Source of the DNA: Rutpela maculata
Taxonomy: Eukaryota > Arthropoda > Insecta > Coleoptera > Cerambycidae
Direction of reading: 5' to 3'
NCBI GenBank assembly: GCA_936432065.2
Contig: OW386293.2
Location: forward strand, 95,873,795-95,937,794
Length of the DNA stretch: 64,000 bases
The translations under genes were made by a program, and so were the position numbers. A model generated the notes under the pieces. The model made no database searches, was not told where the DNA came from, and saw nothing but the letters and a program-made list of their open reading frames with translations. Shown here piece after piece: positions 23,608-35,916 of this stretch. How positions within the stretch are numbered: the stretch's first letter is position 1; every line of letters begins with the position of its first letter.

Positions 23608-25099
23608 AATTACTAACAGGCTGAATTTTCGAGAATAGCTACGTTTTGACGAGACGGTCAACTTTTCTCTCTGCGAAAATTCTCGGTAGTGGTACCTAAT
23701 AAACTGCGGTTGGTGTATATATGTCGATTGAGTGATTGTTCAAATTTTGTTACTAACAGTTAGTTTTTTAGTTAAATCTTGAGGTAATTTGATAAAAAAC
23801 ACGAAAAAAACGTTTGTCCTACAAAATCGATGGTTTGACCGAAGCATCCCCCACCCCCAACATGTCCAAATAACGTGGTCACAAAAAATGATTACTAACC
23901 AGCTGATTTTTTTACTGTTGGTTGTTAATTTTTAAAAAAATTAAATGGCCACATTGTCCTACAAATTGATTGGTATGTTTTTCCAGACCTACGCTCGGAA
24001 ATTGTCAGTTCGACGGTAACACTTTTCTCATTAGTAACTGTAGGACAAAAATAACACATGATAGGTTAGTGTATTCTCTGCCCAAATAAAATAGTGTCCT
24101 ACAAAAAAATTGTTATGTATCGCTAGTCCGACAAAAATTATTTTAAATAACGAATTATTTTATAATTGTGCTGTTGGTAAATTAATATACTTTTATTACT
24201 TAAGCGGAATGATGGTATCAACCAAATTTTGCACAGAGTATCAAAAAACAACATTTCCCTTGATTTTAAACCCTAATTTGCAAATTTACATTCGTTGTGA
24301 ATTTTTGAATTTTTCATGCACTTTTATGTTTTATTAAATGTTCGACTACAAAACCGAAAAATTTTCTTTATAATTCTAATGTAATATTATTTTTATTGGT
24401 TAATTGTTTGTTTAATTCAAAAATAACAGTTTATACGAAAAGTGTATGAAAAATGTGGGAAAATTACTAAAAAAAAAATTTGTATAAAAAAAATATCTTT
24501 TTTGAATAGCAAAAAAAAAGAAATATGCATAGTTTTCATATTTGAATAACTCTTTTTTATTCTATATATTTATGCATATAAACAAAAAACATGCAAATCT
24601 CCATTAGTGGCTTGGTCTAATGTGCCTATGGAATTACCTCTATGCACGTTTATATGGCCTAGACTAGCCAGTAGCTAATTTAAGCGGCAGTTTTGAAATT
24701 TTTTCTTTCCTTAACTAAAATTAGGTTGTTAGTAATGAGAAAAGTGTTACCGTGGAACTGACAATTTCCGAGCGTAGGACTGGATAAACATACCATTCAA
24801 TTTGTAGGACAATGTGTTTATTTTTAAAAACATTTATTAAGCAATAGTAAAAAAAATCAGCTGGTTAGTAATCATTTTTTGTGATCTCGTTAATTGAATA
24901 TGTTGGAGGTGGGGGACGCTTTGGTCAAACCATCGATTTTGTAGGACAAACGTTTTTCGTGTTTTTTATCAAATTATCTTAAGATTTAACTAAAAAACTA
25001 ACTGTTGGTAATAAAATTTGAACAATCACCCAATCGACATATATACACCAACCGCAGTTTATTAGCTACCACTACCGAGAGAATCAGCCTGTTAGTAAT
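23608..25099. mobile_element. Long foldback element, about 1.5 kb
   Basis: ATTACTAACAGGCTGA at the left end pairs with its inverse at the right. The arms then match over several hundred bp (CCGCAGTTTATTAG, CGATTTTGTAGGACAAACG, AATCAGCTGGTTAGTAATC, GACAATTTCCGAGCGTAGG). TTGTAGGACAA-type words recur within each arm. The left arm has about 50 extra bp just inside its end. A non-coding centre lies around 24.1-24.65 kb. Confidence 0.8.
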
Positions 25100-25130
25100 C
25101 ATTAAAAATAAAAAAATATAAAAAAAAAAT

Positions 25131-25323
25131 TATTTGAAAAAACTACTAAAAAGTAAAAATAATTTTTTTAAAATTCATACACCTGGAAACCAAAAGCTTT
25201 GGGGACGGTCATATGGCGCTATTGCATAGTTACTTTGCTCAATTGACCGCCCCCAAAGCTTTTGGTTTCCAGGTGTATGAATTTAAAAAAAATTATTTTT
25301 ACTTTTCAGTAGTTTTTTCAAAT
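25131..25323. repeat. Near-perfect 193-bp palindrome
   Basis: TATTTGAAAAAACTACT through CACCTGGAAACCAAAAGCTT and its exact inverse enclose a loop of about 40 bp. The arms are about 75 bp and almost mismatch-free. Confidence 0.85.
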
Positions 25324-25439
25324 AAAAGCTTTTTCTTAAAAATATTTTTTTTATATTTATTTTTTATTTTTTAGTCTACTTATTTTACAGACAGACAGAC
25401 AAAACTCTTTCATTTGTCACCGCCATCCACTCCTTCCTT

Positions 25440-25622
25440 CTCCCGTCTTCTCACCAACACTACTTCCCACCCCTTTTCCACCTCTTCCCCACCGCTTTCC
25501 ACCTCTTCCCCACCGCTTTCCACCTCTTCCCCATCTCTTCCCACCCTTTCCCCACCTCTTCCCACCCTTTCCCCACCCTTTTCCACCCCTTCCCCACCTC
25601 TTCCCACCCCTTCCCCATATTT
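25440..25622. repeat. Pyrimidine-rich minisatellite
   Basis: A repeated unit of about 21 bp, CTCTTCCCCACCGCTTTCCAC and variants (CACCTCTTCCCACCCTTTCC), gives an almost pure C/T strand. The open frames on either strand here are low-complexity artefacts. Confidence 0.85.
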
Positions 25623-25679
25623 TCCACTTCTCCCACGGCCGCCATATTGAATTTAGAATGACGTCACATAGTTTATCGT

Positions 25680-25984
25680 ACTTTACTCGTCAAACCCTTT
25701 CATTTGATACCCATATCAAGGGGGTTGTAACTAAAAACCCGATGCGCCATCTTGGGACGTCCGGCATATTGGATTTAGATCGATAATGGCTATACTATGT
25801 TGCATATTGTCACCGGACTTATACATGTGTGCCAAATTTCAAAGCTCAAGCTTAATTAGAACTAGTCGAAATTCAGCTTGCAAGATTTGAACTAAGAAAC
25901 AAACAAACAAACTAACATACAAACAAACAAACTAACATACAAACAAACAAACTAACATACAAACATTGCAAGTTAAATAAAAGC
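25680..25984. repeat. Retroelement-like 3' tail with 20-bp tandem repeat x3
   Basis: The text ATTTGATACCCATATCAAG, then CAAATTTCAAAGCTCAAGC, followed by a short tandem array, looks like the 3' end of insect RTE-type non-LTR elements. The array is AAACAAACAAACTAACATAC at 25901-25960 (three identical units). Confidence 0.55.
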
Positions 25985-26560
25985 TTTTAAAAAAGGGCGC
26001 TGTACTGTGGACTAGTAGTATGAAGCCCATGTTACGACGAGTCTTCTTTTCAATATGAATATCAAACATTACTGATTTAACGATAATAACGCCTAGATTT
26101 CGAATGGATTTACTCTTTCAAGAAAGCTACCATTATTACCGCATACATTATTTGTTGAGTTTAATAGACGGCTAAACGTAATTTGTGGGCATTTATTAAT
26201 GTTTATAAAAAGTTTGTGTTTTTGAAAATACAAGTTATTTATGTCAACTGATGTTGAATACAGTCATTAATTGAAGTTGATTGTTGTTCATATATCTTGA
26301 GATTATCAGCATACAGCCAAAATTTAGAATATATAACGCAGCTGTAAATGTCAATAATAAATAAGGAGAATGGTGGAGGCCCTTAGTGGAATCCTTGAGG
26401 AATACCTGAGATACTTTAAAGCCCTTTGTTGGCTTGGAATTTGGATGTCATTTTGCACCTCAACAGATAACTTTGTTTATTCTCATTTTTAGTAAACTAG
26501 CAATTAGAGTCTCCCGAGCTACCTGGTTTCATGTAGTTTTGTTCTGGTAATACCATGACA
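25985..26560 (-). pseudogene. Jockey-like LINE reverse transcriptase fragment
   Basis: The minus strand reads GPPPFSLFIIDIYSCVI, then FWLYADNLKIYEQQ, where the polymerase box YADD is YADN, then an NDCIQHQL helix. Further pieces resemble the region after the active site (NSTNNVCGNNGSFL). Stops and a shift are present. Truncated at both ends. Confidence 0.6.
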
Positions 26561-27163
26561 GGCGGTTTTAAAATCTGTGACAAGATTGAACATTTCGATT
26601 TTTTCTTTTGGAATTTTTTACATTTGATTAAATAAAATAAACTATTATAATCATACAGGGTTATCGTCAGCTGCGTTTAAACTGTCATGTTTTATACAAG
26701 ATACGTTTTTTTATAATTTTAGACCCAAATGTTACAAAGGTTTTCGATTAAGCACACAGAAATATGGAAATATACGAAATATCTAAACTGTAACAGACAG
26801 TGTGTCTCTCAAGTTCGAACGAGCTTTACGTATATATCAATTTTATTTTAAAATAATATTTTATTTTTTATTATTTTTATGTAGTATTTATTTATAATAT
26901 TAATAAGATTATTATGAAACGAGTCACAGTTGGAGTTGGGCTTTGCTGACTGCGAATATCTATTTAAACATGTCAAATGTCAAATTTAGGTTAATAATAG
27001 CAGAATAGCGGGCAGAGGATTTGAAAGTCGCTGGTATTTGTTAATTAAAAGTAGAAAAACGTAAAGAAATGTGAATAAAGAAGTAAGTAGGTACTTAACT
27101 AGACGATTTAGTTATGTTATTGCTAATTATTATTCTTCATTTTTCTGGGTAAATCAGATGAAA
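26561..27163. other. Non-coding stretch, nothing recognised
   Basis: Very AT-rich. A TACAGGGTTATCG word near 26657 resembles a transposon end but no partner was found. Confidence 0.25.
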
Positions 27164-28080
27164 TGGCTGCATTAAGATCTATCAAGTACAATAAAGACTG
27201 GGAACTTACTTGGTTGGTTGGAAGCGGATTCCTCCAATGCATTTAATTCCCGATGCAAATATTGCAATAAATGTTTCGAAATTTCTGGAAGCGGCATAAG
27301 CCAGGTTCGCAGCCATGCTAAGTCTAATGCACATGTAAAAATTGCCAAATTCTGAGAGAATGTCGGAAATCAACAAACTTTTATAAAAGATGCTTCAGGA
27401 AATACCGTTTTGCAATGCAACACTTTTATTTTGACCAACAATGAAAAATCCAGAAAAGCTGAAGAAGTCGTCTCTAAAGGGCTCTTTTCCAATTATTGTA
27501 TGACGAATTTGCCCAATATTGTTACTTTTTCTTCAAATACAGCTCGGCGAGTAGAGAAGATTTTAAATCTGGTGACCAATTTCACCGGTGTTGACGTGGA
27601 ACATATGTTGAAACATTCTTCAACTCGCTGGATTAGCCTTCACAAGGTTTTAAAGCGCATTTTTTCTCAGTGGGACAACTTGAATACTGAAAACGTTGTC
27701 CAAAGAGAAAAAACATTGATATTTTTTTACATCAACTGAATTTGAAATACGAATATATTATAGTACTGAGATAAATGTCATGGTAAAATTATGCTGAGAC
27801 CCCTTCGAGCGACTTTTCGGTAAATGGCTTTTTGTCTTACTTATGCACGAGGCGGTTTTCTCTATAACTTTGTCATTTGGAAAGACCTGCATTTGGTTTT
27901 CCTACTATCGCTTTCTACCGATTATCCAACGCATTCTTCCAATTGACGAGCCGCTGGATGAATCCAAATTTATTTTATTCGAGAAACGGGCCTTGTCTAT
28001 TTTTACTAATTTTTGTGAAACAATTGCCTATAGACGCTACGCGTCATCGTGGCATCGTTAAAATTTTATATTCATTCTTT
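27164..28080 (+). pseudogene. hAT-type transposase relic with BED finger
   Basis: The 5' part (27245-27355) encodes a BED-like finger: CKYCNKCFEISGSG (C-x2-C), then RSHAKSNAH (H-x4-H). After frameshifts, 27480-27720 reads FSNYCMTNLPNIV, VEHMLKHSSTRWISLHKVL and FSQWDNL, matching the hAT RNase H-fold region of BED/hAT proteins. A C-terminal piece (27843-28060) is less clear. Multiple stops and shifts make it non-functional. Confidence 0.65.
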
Positions 28081-28302
28081 TGAATGATATAGACAATGAC
28101 TCTCCACTTTCATTGTGTTTCGTGAAGCGATTAAAAAGTTAAAAATATTCACAAATACTTTCAAGGTACATTTTTAGCCTACTTCTTAAAAAGTATACTG
28201 TTTCCTTTTCCTTGTCTATAAAAATAGGTCCAACTCCAAGAGTCCAACTTTGGCGCACTTTTGAAAAAGTGTAATTGTTTTTGTCTTTGGCCAAAAATAT
28301 AT
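28081..28302. other. Non-coding spacer
   Basis: Nothing recognised. Confidence 0.25.
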
Positions 28303-28304
28303 AT

Positions 28305-28887
28305 ACAGCGTGATCTACAATGATATGCGGAAAATAAAATGGTACTGGTCGTTAATGTGAGAAAGCCCCTGCAAAATTTTAGAGTGTTCTGAGGTAATTT
28401 AGTATATTAAATTATTAGTAAATTTGCGAAGATACACTACTGTTCTTGAGTAGATCAGTATTAGGGCGACGAACCTACTTGTGAAAGAACATATTGGAGT
28501 TGTTTACATTTCCTTAATTGGCATAAAAAGTGAAGCCGGCAAGTGCGGTCAAAGCACAGATCAAAGTGCCGCGTTTTTTGCTTTCGGTCGAACAATCAGG
28601 ACACCGGCGTGTTATTGACGTGTTTAACTAAATATCTCTTATATCATATCTACTTGTTTCAGAGTTCACTATCATAGGGTCAATGTCTTTTCGATTTATT
28701 TCGCTATTTTTGTAGTGTGATTTGATTAAAACCAAAAAGTCACTTCTATCACTTCTAACCTATCCAGCTTTGCTGTCAATAGTGTCAATCCCAAGTCTGA
28801 TAAAGTTAAAATTTTTCATTTTTTAGCTCCTTTCGGTGGGAACAACCTACTGTTAAATTTTCCGCATGTCATGGTAGATCACGTTGT
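28305..28887. mobile_element. 583-bp MITE with TA duplication
   Basis: The ends ACAGCGTGATCTACAATGA and the inverse of ACAACGTGATCTACCATGA match, with GCGGAAAAT just inside. TA flanks both sides (28303-28304, 28888-28889). The interior is non-coding. The termini fit a mariner/Tc1-type non-autonomous element. Confidence 0.8.
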
Positions 28888-30705
28888 ATATTATATACTA
28901 AATATATGTATATATAACATATACTTTCACTCTCATGACCTGGACATAACATATTTTTCTAGGTGAATTTCTGGGCTCCACGTGTGCCTTTTTTTGTCTT
29001 TGTTTAGTTATGCTTTTTAACAAATTTTTTCTAAGTCGAAACTTTCATTTAGTCTTCGATTCTGAGACGTTTTATAACAATACACATTGTGAAACCTTAA
29101 CAGACACTGACTGCGCTTCACATTTTAATTTGTATTGAATTTGGCACAAATTACATAATATAAATTTTATTATGATTGTTACAGAAAATAGAATATACAT
29201 ATATTTCTGATTTATATCAAAAACAAAAGTCAACGTGGGTCGCTTGTAGCACATGCAAGCAATATTTTGAGAACAACATTTTTTAATTTAGTTCGATATA
29301 TAAATGTACAATTCATTTTATTTATATTTTGATGTATTGATACGTGGGATTGGTTTTGTTAGTTAAAATGAAATATGGGATATTTTGCAAAATACATAAG
29401 TGTGAAAACTTTATTGTATCAGAATTTAATTGCTTTGTTTTGTTTTCAGGTATGGTACCATCCATTTCAACAATAATAGTGATCTGAACTAGAATGTAAG
29501 TTAATTGCTCACTATGAGATTATTGAGGTGCCCGAACTATTGACGTTCTCAAAAAATCTGTTTATTAAATTAAACCATTTTGCTGGTTTGCTAATTTTTG
29601 CATTGTGAGTTGTAACTCTGAAAAGGCTATTCACCCTTCGCAAACTCTAGATTATTGGACACTAATTAGGCAAAGTTCTTTGTCAACTATGTTTGCGTCA
29701 TTTGGAGGTGATTATGACTACTTTGATAATCAAATTATCTATTTACATCTAAATGTAATGAACTGTCCAATAACTCTATTGGATCGCTCTTTATGGTAAA
29801 CCCTTTATTAACATTCATATCTGGTATTACATTTTGATTCGCTAAGGCATTTAACTGCCCGTTATCAGTTGTGTTTGTAATTATGTTGTAATCTATAAAC
29901 GGCAATGTAACGGCTGTATCTATTTGGGCACTGTCAGACATGCAACAATCTTGAAATTTTGCAAGTAGACCAGGACAGACCTCGAACCGTGAATAAAATG
30001 ACGAAATTTGGAAAATTTCCGCGTAGCTACTATGCCCTAAACGACTTTTGCCTACACTTATAAGTAAGAAAAAGGTATAGTCGAGGCAAGAGATATGTGA
30101 GGGGGCAGCGGAATAAGGCGGGTCATCGAAAAGCTTGCCAACAAAGCAGCCAAAGCCAATAAAAGCGACTGACATGGAGTACCGCTACTATCCTCATTCC
30201 TTTGTTCTACCGTGTATATTTCTCCAACTATATTATCGATTTGTAGAACATGAACAAATCTACAAATGTTATGCATTTTTTTTTGTATTCGATTAATATT
30301 TAAACTTGCACAGTGCAGCAAAGATCGTCAGATGGGCATTGAACTTTAAAAACATTTCTCGTAGTACTACATCGTGGTGAAAATTATTTAACTTATTTCC
30401 ACATCGCCATAGGGTAGAGTTAAGGCGCGTTTTTTACATGGTGTCTCCAAGAGCCCTATTCCACGGTCTATTTTGAATGTATTACGTTATCCGTTTCTTT
30501 AATAAACCAAAGTGCTCTGTGTTTTTCATGGTCCATCCTTTTCTTCATTTTCAATATGCCCAGTGTCTTCTTTACATGTTTCTTTCATCACCTTCATCGT
30601 CGATTTTGTTTTCTTCATGCACATTGGGGATATCTGGTAAAATCGAAATAATCGTACATGTCAAAAACTAATTTGTGAGTTAATTGTGAGTGAGCATTGT
30701 TAAAA
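28888..30705. other. Unassigned 1.8 kb
   Basis: The longest frame is a 146-codon minus-strand frame (29735-30175) overlapped by an 87-codon one. Neither shows a domain or homology I recognise. No repeat ends were seen. Confidence 0.3.
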
Positions 30706-31858
30706 ATGGTTCAATTTAGTAATGGTGAAAAATATGATTAAGTGTTTTATAAAATTCGGAGAAAATCCAAATTTAGCTTCCGAGCTTTATTTTAATAGGT
30801 AAGTTATAGCAAAACTTTATGCCAAAAGTGCCGCCTAAACAATATTTTTAGATATCTAGAAAAGAGACAGCCAGACATAAAAATATTCAAAAGGCTACAA
30901 TAAAATTTAAAAGAGTTTAGATCAATTGTAAAACCTCGAGCAAAAATATAATATAATAAAGCAGGTAGAGAAGCTGTAGAAAATATTGTTTTAGAAACTG
31001 TAAGAGAAAATACTAATATATTAATCTCGCGAAATACAGGGAAATTTAGGAATCCCAAAAACAATTGCGTTGGGTTGCTTAAAAAAAATAAATTCAAACC
31101 CTACAAAATCAGGATTAGGCACCATCTACACCCAAACGACTTACAAAGGCGTCTCGATTTTCGCCAGTAGTTTTTACGTCAGCGCAATGAAGTGCCAGGA
31201 TTTGAAGGAACATTATATGGACAGACGAGGCCCATACAAGCAGTGCCGGAATTTTTATTCGGCATAATAATCATCATTAGGCTCATGAAAATCCCCACGT
31301 AATCGCTACAGTTAAGTCTTCATTTTTTTCATGGTAACTTGAATACCGAAAATTTTATTAACAGTCTACGACAAGAAATAGAGCCCTTTGTGAACCATAT
31401 GCCTGTGAGACAATTTCAAAGATTAATTTACTACCAACACGATGGCGCCCCGGTACATACGTCAAATGAAACACGAAATTATGTAAATGCTCAGTTTGGA
31501 GAGGATTGGATATGTATCTCTATATCAATCAGGACTAGTTTGTCAATGTCTAGTTTAGCTAACTGGACATTAATAAACAACAAGTTGTTTAGATATTGTT
31601 TAATTTTTAGGAAATAATGGTCCTATTTTATGGCCAGCTAGATCTCCCAATATAACCCCTGCCGACTTTTTGCTTTGGGGTTATTTAAAAAATATTATAT
31701 ATAGGGAACGTTCTAATAACAGAAGAATTGGAAAATAAAGCATTAGCTGTGTTTCGGACAATAACTCATGTCATGATTGGAAATGCAACAAATGCTGTAA
31801 GGAGAAGGTGTCAAAAATGCATAGATGTCAATGGAAGACAATTCGAACATTTATTGTA
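30706..31858 (+). pseudogene. Mariner-like transposase with two introns, broken, copy B
   Basis: Starts MVQFSNGEKYD. A GTAAGT donor after FNR at 30799 and a TTTTTAG acceptor at about 30852 bound a short intron, and the frame resumes YLEKRQPDIKIFKRLQ. Helix-turn-helix remnants (AGREAVENIVLETVREN) precede KKINSNPTKSG (shifted). The first catalytic Asp is in WTDEAH (near 31217), the second in QHDGAPVHTS (near 31440). A second intron (GTATCT at 31514 to TTTTTAG at 31610) is shared in position with copy A. The third region is WPARSPNITPADFFLWGYLKN (near 31632-31690). The C-terminus is RRRCQKCIDVNGRQFEHLL followed by TAG. Stops, shifts and a deletion after WTDEAH inactivate it. Confidence 0.8.
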
Positions 31859-32222
31859 GTTTAGCTTTTCCTATTTTTGGCAAAATTATTGTATATTATA
31901 AGAGGTGTTGTAATTTAAATTATATCGAAAACTGAGGCATGCATAATTTTTAATTTTCTTCATATCAGCGACGGATTCTACTCAGAAAAGTGGCTTAAGA
32001 ATGTGATACTCGATTTTCCATTCGACACTTGGTAATTGAGATATAGAGGTCATCCCAAAATGCTAATTTTCCAGAAACGCTCTGTAGTCGAAAAAGATAG
32101 ACGATCGCGATTGTATGTTGCTCGAAAATCGAGCTCAGGACACCTACATTGGTTTTTGTCTATCTGCCATAGTTTTGGAGAAAACCTCAAATCCCATCTA
32201 ATTTGGTCCGCTCTGTACAGTT
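31859..32222 (+). mobile_element. 3' non-coding end of mariner-like copy B
   Basis: Matches, inverted, 3974-4462 of copy A: the CTGAGGCATGCATAA block, AAAATCGAGCTCAGGACACC, and the terminus AATTTGGTCCGCTCTGTAC. Confidence 0.7.
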
Positions 32223-32239
32223 TTGACGTATGATGGGAC

Positions 32240-32790
32240 ATGCCTACCTTTGGACATACACAAGCTGCTTTATATTTCGCATTGCATTTGCAAGATATCA
32301 ATTTAAGAAGCGCTGGTGATGCGAGATCGGCTGTTTTGGTTGTTGGTTCGAGTCCACGGTCAGTTCTGCGACAGTCCCATTTCTCCGTATCTTATTCAAA
32401 TTAGAGTCATGTCTGCATCTGATGATATGCTCTGCAAGTGAGTTGTCGTGCTGCGTCGTATCCATAAGAATTTACGTATTTATCAGCTTTGTTGTCTCTA
32501 TACAAAGCGATGAAAAAGCTTTCCCCTGCCATAGCAAGAGCATTTGGTTCTACATTTTCAAGTTCAATTTCAGCCATTGTTGCAGGTCTTCGTGCTTCTC
32601 AAAAATGTTTATGAATTTTGCTTTTCCCATGTTAAGCATGGGAAATGCAAGGGATGCAGTGTCACACACGTTGAAGACACGGAGGAAGAAAATATTGTTT
32701 TTCAAGATGGCGGCATTTATACCGGGACAACAGACGTCAAAAGCTTGTATATATATATATACTCGGAATAGATCCCCTTATAAGTTTCTA
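32240..32790 (-). pseudogene. PIN-like / CXC family gene fragment (copy 2)
   Basis: The minus strand reads NVCDTASLAFPMLNMGKAKF and INIFEKHEDLQQWLKL (32560-32700). Later, YGYDAARQLTCRAYHQMQT is followed by GLEPTTKTADLASPALLKL and a cysteine-rich end CKCNAKYKAACVCPK (32245-32350). The same order of parts occurs in copy 1 at 10330-10900. Several stops are present and the N-terminal half is missing. It runs opposite to the adjacent mariner-like copy B. Confidence 0.6.
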
Positions 32791-33061
32791 AAACGGCTTG
32801 GTGTCAAATTAATTCACCGGAGTGAAATTCAGAATATAATAATGCTTTAGATAGTAGAATACACTTCTGAATTAGTATTCATAGTTTCTGCCATATAATT
32901 TTCTACGCATGGGAAAAGAAGAAGGAATCGCAAGGATATACGCGCGATATATAACGAACGAAACGGAATGCCCAGAAGAAGAACTCTAGAGGCAAAAGAG
33001 GAGTAGGAACACTCCATGTCAGGACGCAATGCGGCAACGCATCTCATAAACACCTACACTT

Positions 33062-33861
33062 CCCATTCTATATTTCTATAACCTCTGCCATGTGGCTCTG
33101 GCTAGTGGCATCATCGTCATCATCGTTGGCTGGGTATTGGCCTCTTTAAGGATTCTCCGCCATCCGTCTCTATCTTTGTCTCGTTGTTTCCAGTTGATCA
33201 CTCCTATGTTCCCCAAGTCCTTTTCTCCCCATCTATCCATCGCAGTTTTGGTCTGCCTCCTCCTCGATTTCCATCTGGCTTTGCTCTTAGTATTCGTTTT
33301 GTAGGCCTTTCGTCGTTCATTCTTAGTACATGCCCTGCCCATCTTAATCGTCCTAGCTTTATCGTTTTTACTATATCACCATATTTCACTTACAATTCGT
33401 GGTTGTATCTACTTCTCCATATTTGATTTTCTTCAATGGGGCCAAATATTTTTCTTTCAAAGATTCTCAGGCGGTTTTCATCCAATTTGCTTAGGGTCTA
33501 CGTTTCGGAGACATACGTTAATTAACACTGGTCTTATTAATGTCCTTTATATTATACATTAGGATTTTCTTGGCAGATTTGGTGACTTTAGTTGTTTTTC
33601 AACTCCATAGTAGCATCTATTAGCTATAAGTATTCTTCGCTTTACCTCTGCCGTTTTTCTTTCATTATTTGCTTGGGGGTCTAGATATATGAACTTCCGT
33701 ATTACTACTATATTATAGTCGTTTATGGTAAGATTTTGACCTACTCTATTTCTTCCGCCTGCGTTTCGTGCTACAACCATTGTCTTTGTTTTTTGTTCGA
33801 TTATTTCCAAACCCATTTTTTGAGCCGCTTTTTGTAGTTCGTTAAAAGCCTCTATGTTAGC
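33062..33861 (-). pseudogene. RTE-like LINE polymerase C-terminal fragment
   Basis: The minus strand starts LQKAAQKMGLEI (33800-33840), continues NAGGRNRVGQNLTINDYN and YYGVEKQLKSPNLPRKS, then after a gap gives IKLGRLRWAGHVLRMNDERP and GRPKLRWIDG (33204-33389) and ends near WKQRDKDRDGWRRILKEA. This GHVxRM/RGRPxxRW tail is typical of insect endonuclease-reverse transcriptases of the RTE type. Truncated 5' with frameshifts. Confidence 0.8.
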
Positions 33862-33869
33862 CCTTTTTG

Positions 33870-34089
33870 CAGTCCTGTCGAGAGTGGGGGTGATTCCCCG
33901 GGCTTATTTGGGGGACCCGGTTTTGTATTATAATTAAAAAAAATGTGTATATCTTCCTCCCGTTCATTAAAAAAAAAATCGGATTTCTCCCTCCCGTTAA
34001 TCAAAAAATTTTTTCGGATTTCTCCCCCTGCTCATCAATTTTCAAAAAAAAAATTTCCCTCGAGCCCGTATTTTTTCTCCACGGCCCTG
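33870..34089. mobile_element. 220-bp hAT-type MITE with perfect 8-bp TSD
   Basis: Begins CAGTCCTG and ends GGCCCTG, with an imperfect terminal repeat. CCTTTTTG occurs directly on both sides (33862-33869, 34090-34097). T/C-rich interior with ATCGGATTTCTCCCTCCC-type repeats. CAG...CTG ends plus an 8-bp duplication fit hAT. It sits at the 5' edge of the RTE-like fragment. Confidence 0.75.
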
Positions 34090-34097
34090 CCTTTTTG

Positions 34098-35359
34098 GCA
34101 ACAAGCATGACCAAAATCCAACCCAACGTAGACGTAGTCGGGAGTGGCAACAATATATATACAGTATTGCCAAGCATTTGATTAGGTACGGCAATAAGGG
34201 CAAGCGAGAGCGAAGCAAGCAATGATGTAAATTAAGGGGCGTGTCACATTTTGCTTCTGCAAGGGTACTGGTAGACGCCTTTATTGTGGGCGGTCGGTTA
34301 AGTCGTTGAAACTATGCAATACCTAATCCAGGACTTTCCGATACTGTAGATAAAGTAGCATAATTTTGGCAGCAGAAAATGGTTATGGAGCAAATTAGCA
34401 AGTTCTGCCAAAATTTCTTGATCAAGACAAAATTAAAAATAAAAACTAAATAAAAAAAATTAAAAATGTTTACTTTTATTTTTATTCGGAAGCTTGAATG
34501 CTTATTTTATTGTGTAATTATGAATGAGACGATAATCAAAATACATTGATAACAACTCTGCTTGCCGTTGTTTTGATAACATTTAGCGCTTCTCTTAATC
34601 CTCCTTTCCGATCAGATTTACCGACAATTAAAATTCATGTGGAAAATTATTCAAAATTGTCACGGGAGCAAACTAGAACTAACTAGGCGGACAACCAATA
34701 TATAAGATATATATTAACACCAGGCTGTCACAATGTAAATTTAGATAAATATTTACAATGTTCCCATGGTATCTACGAATTGCGTAAAAAACATAGTTTT
34801 TTAAGTGCGTAGTTCCGTTTACAGAGTTGAAAAAAGTGAGCTTAGGTCACCGTACACCACGTGCCGATTAAGATTCCTCGCAAATGACCAAATTCGCAGT
34901 TCATGGCAGGTCAAAAATTGCGTTACACCATCACAGCCACATAAAGCTTAATCAAGTCAATTTCCTGAGTTGTGACAATGCGGTGCGCAACAATACAACA
35001 ATCCCATAGCCACCTATTAGAATAAATGAACGTCGTAGATTGAAATGGTTTAAATAAAGATCTCATTTATTAAATCAGTGCTGTATTGTGTCACTGGTAC
35101 GATCCAGTGGCATGGTCGAGATTTTTTTCGTGGTTTTGGTTATTATTGAGGCGTATTTATTTATGTAATTCGAAACAGTATGGGACAGAGATAGTAAGCT
35201 GATTACTTTTACATTTAACGTAGTGGAGTAGAAGTATAGTAACGTAAAAAGAATATGAATTTTGAGTAAAATATTTCTATCTGATGGTCTTTTTCGTGCA
35301 CATATGATTACTCTAGAACGATTTTTAATATTGTACCCACGTCAAATCATATTGACTTG
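34098..35359. other. Non-coding stretch, nothing recognised
   Basis: No supported gene or repeat boundary over 1.26 kb. Confidence 0.3.
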
Positions 35360-35916
35360 AAAGGGTATAGCCGAAAATGTTAGGGAAATGTGCCCCCGTA
35401 CTTACTTAGTTAAAATGGCTTCCAGATGATGCAGTTTATAGAGTATATTACACGGTAAAAATTTTAACCCGCTACTACCCCTACGAAGGTGGATAAAAAA
35501 AATAATATGTCTTTAATTATTATATATTTTTTTCGGTTTCTATGCAACCGATCAATTTGAAATTTGGCACGAGTATTGCTTGCGTGGAGGTAACTTACTC
35601 CAAAAATAAGGTCATTTTATGACCATTTTAACCATCGGAAAAAAAATATAAATTTTTTTTAGAGGACAAAAGGGTGGCTACCCTTCGTGGTACAATCACC
35701 ATTGCCTCTTAGTTGTAACAGTTAATACTTATAGCCTTACAAGGTATTGTTGCATATCTACAACCGACCGCGGGTGCCAGTGCGATGTTGCCAAGTCTAC
35801 TTTTTCCCCAGACGTATGGAAATTCGGCACAATCTGTCAACACCACTTCTGGAGGTTCCACCCCCCAAGGGCGAAGTATTAACTCTCTAGGAGCTTGGAG
35901 AAATGTTTAGCAACGA

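Noticed and set aside
25414..25650. Pro/Ser- and Gly/Glu-rich frames on both strands
   Set aside because: Low-complexity minisatellite, open on both strands by composition.
25901..25960. Three regularly spaced identical 20-bp units, considered as a CRISPR-like array
   Set aside because: Units are contiguous without spacers and the genome is eukaryotic; it is a retroelement tail repeat.
29735..30175. 146-codon minus-strand open frame
   Set aside because: No recognisable domain, no splice or repeat context, and a second frame overlaps it; likely chance.
32335..32360. GGTTCGAGTCC, a perfect pol III B-box consensus
   Set aside because: No A box upstream, and the complementary strand encodes the SNQQ/LEPTT region of the CXC-family fragment in a consistent frame, so the match is best explained as coding sequence.
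32422..32850. 142-codon plus-strand open frame
   Set aside because: Shadow of the minus-strand CXC-family coding sequence.
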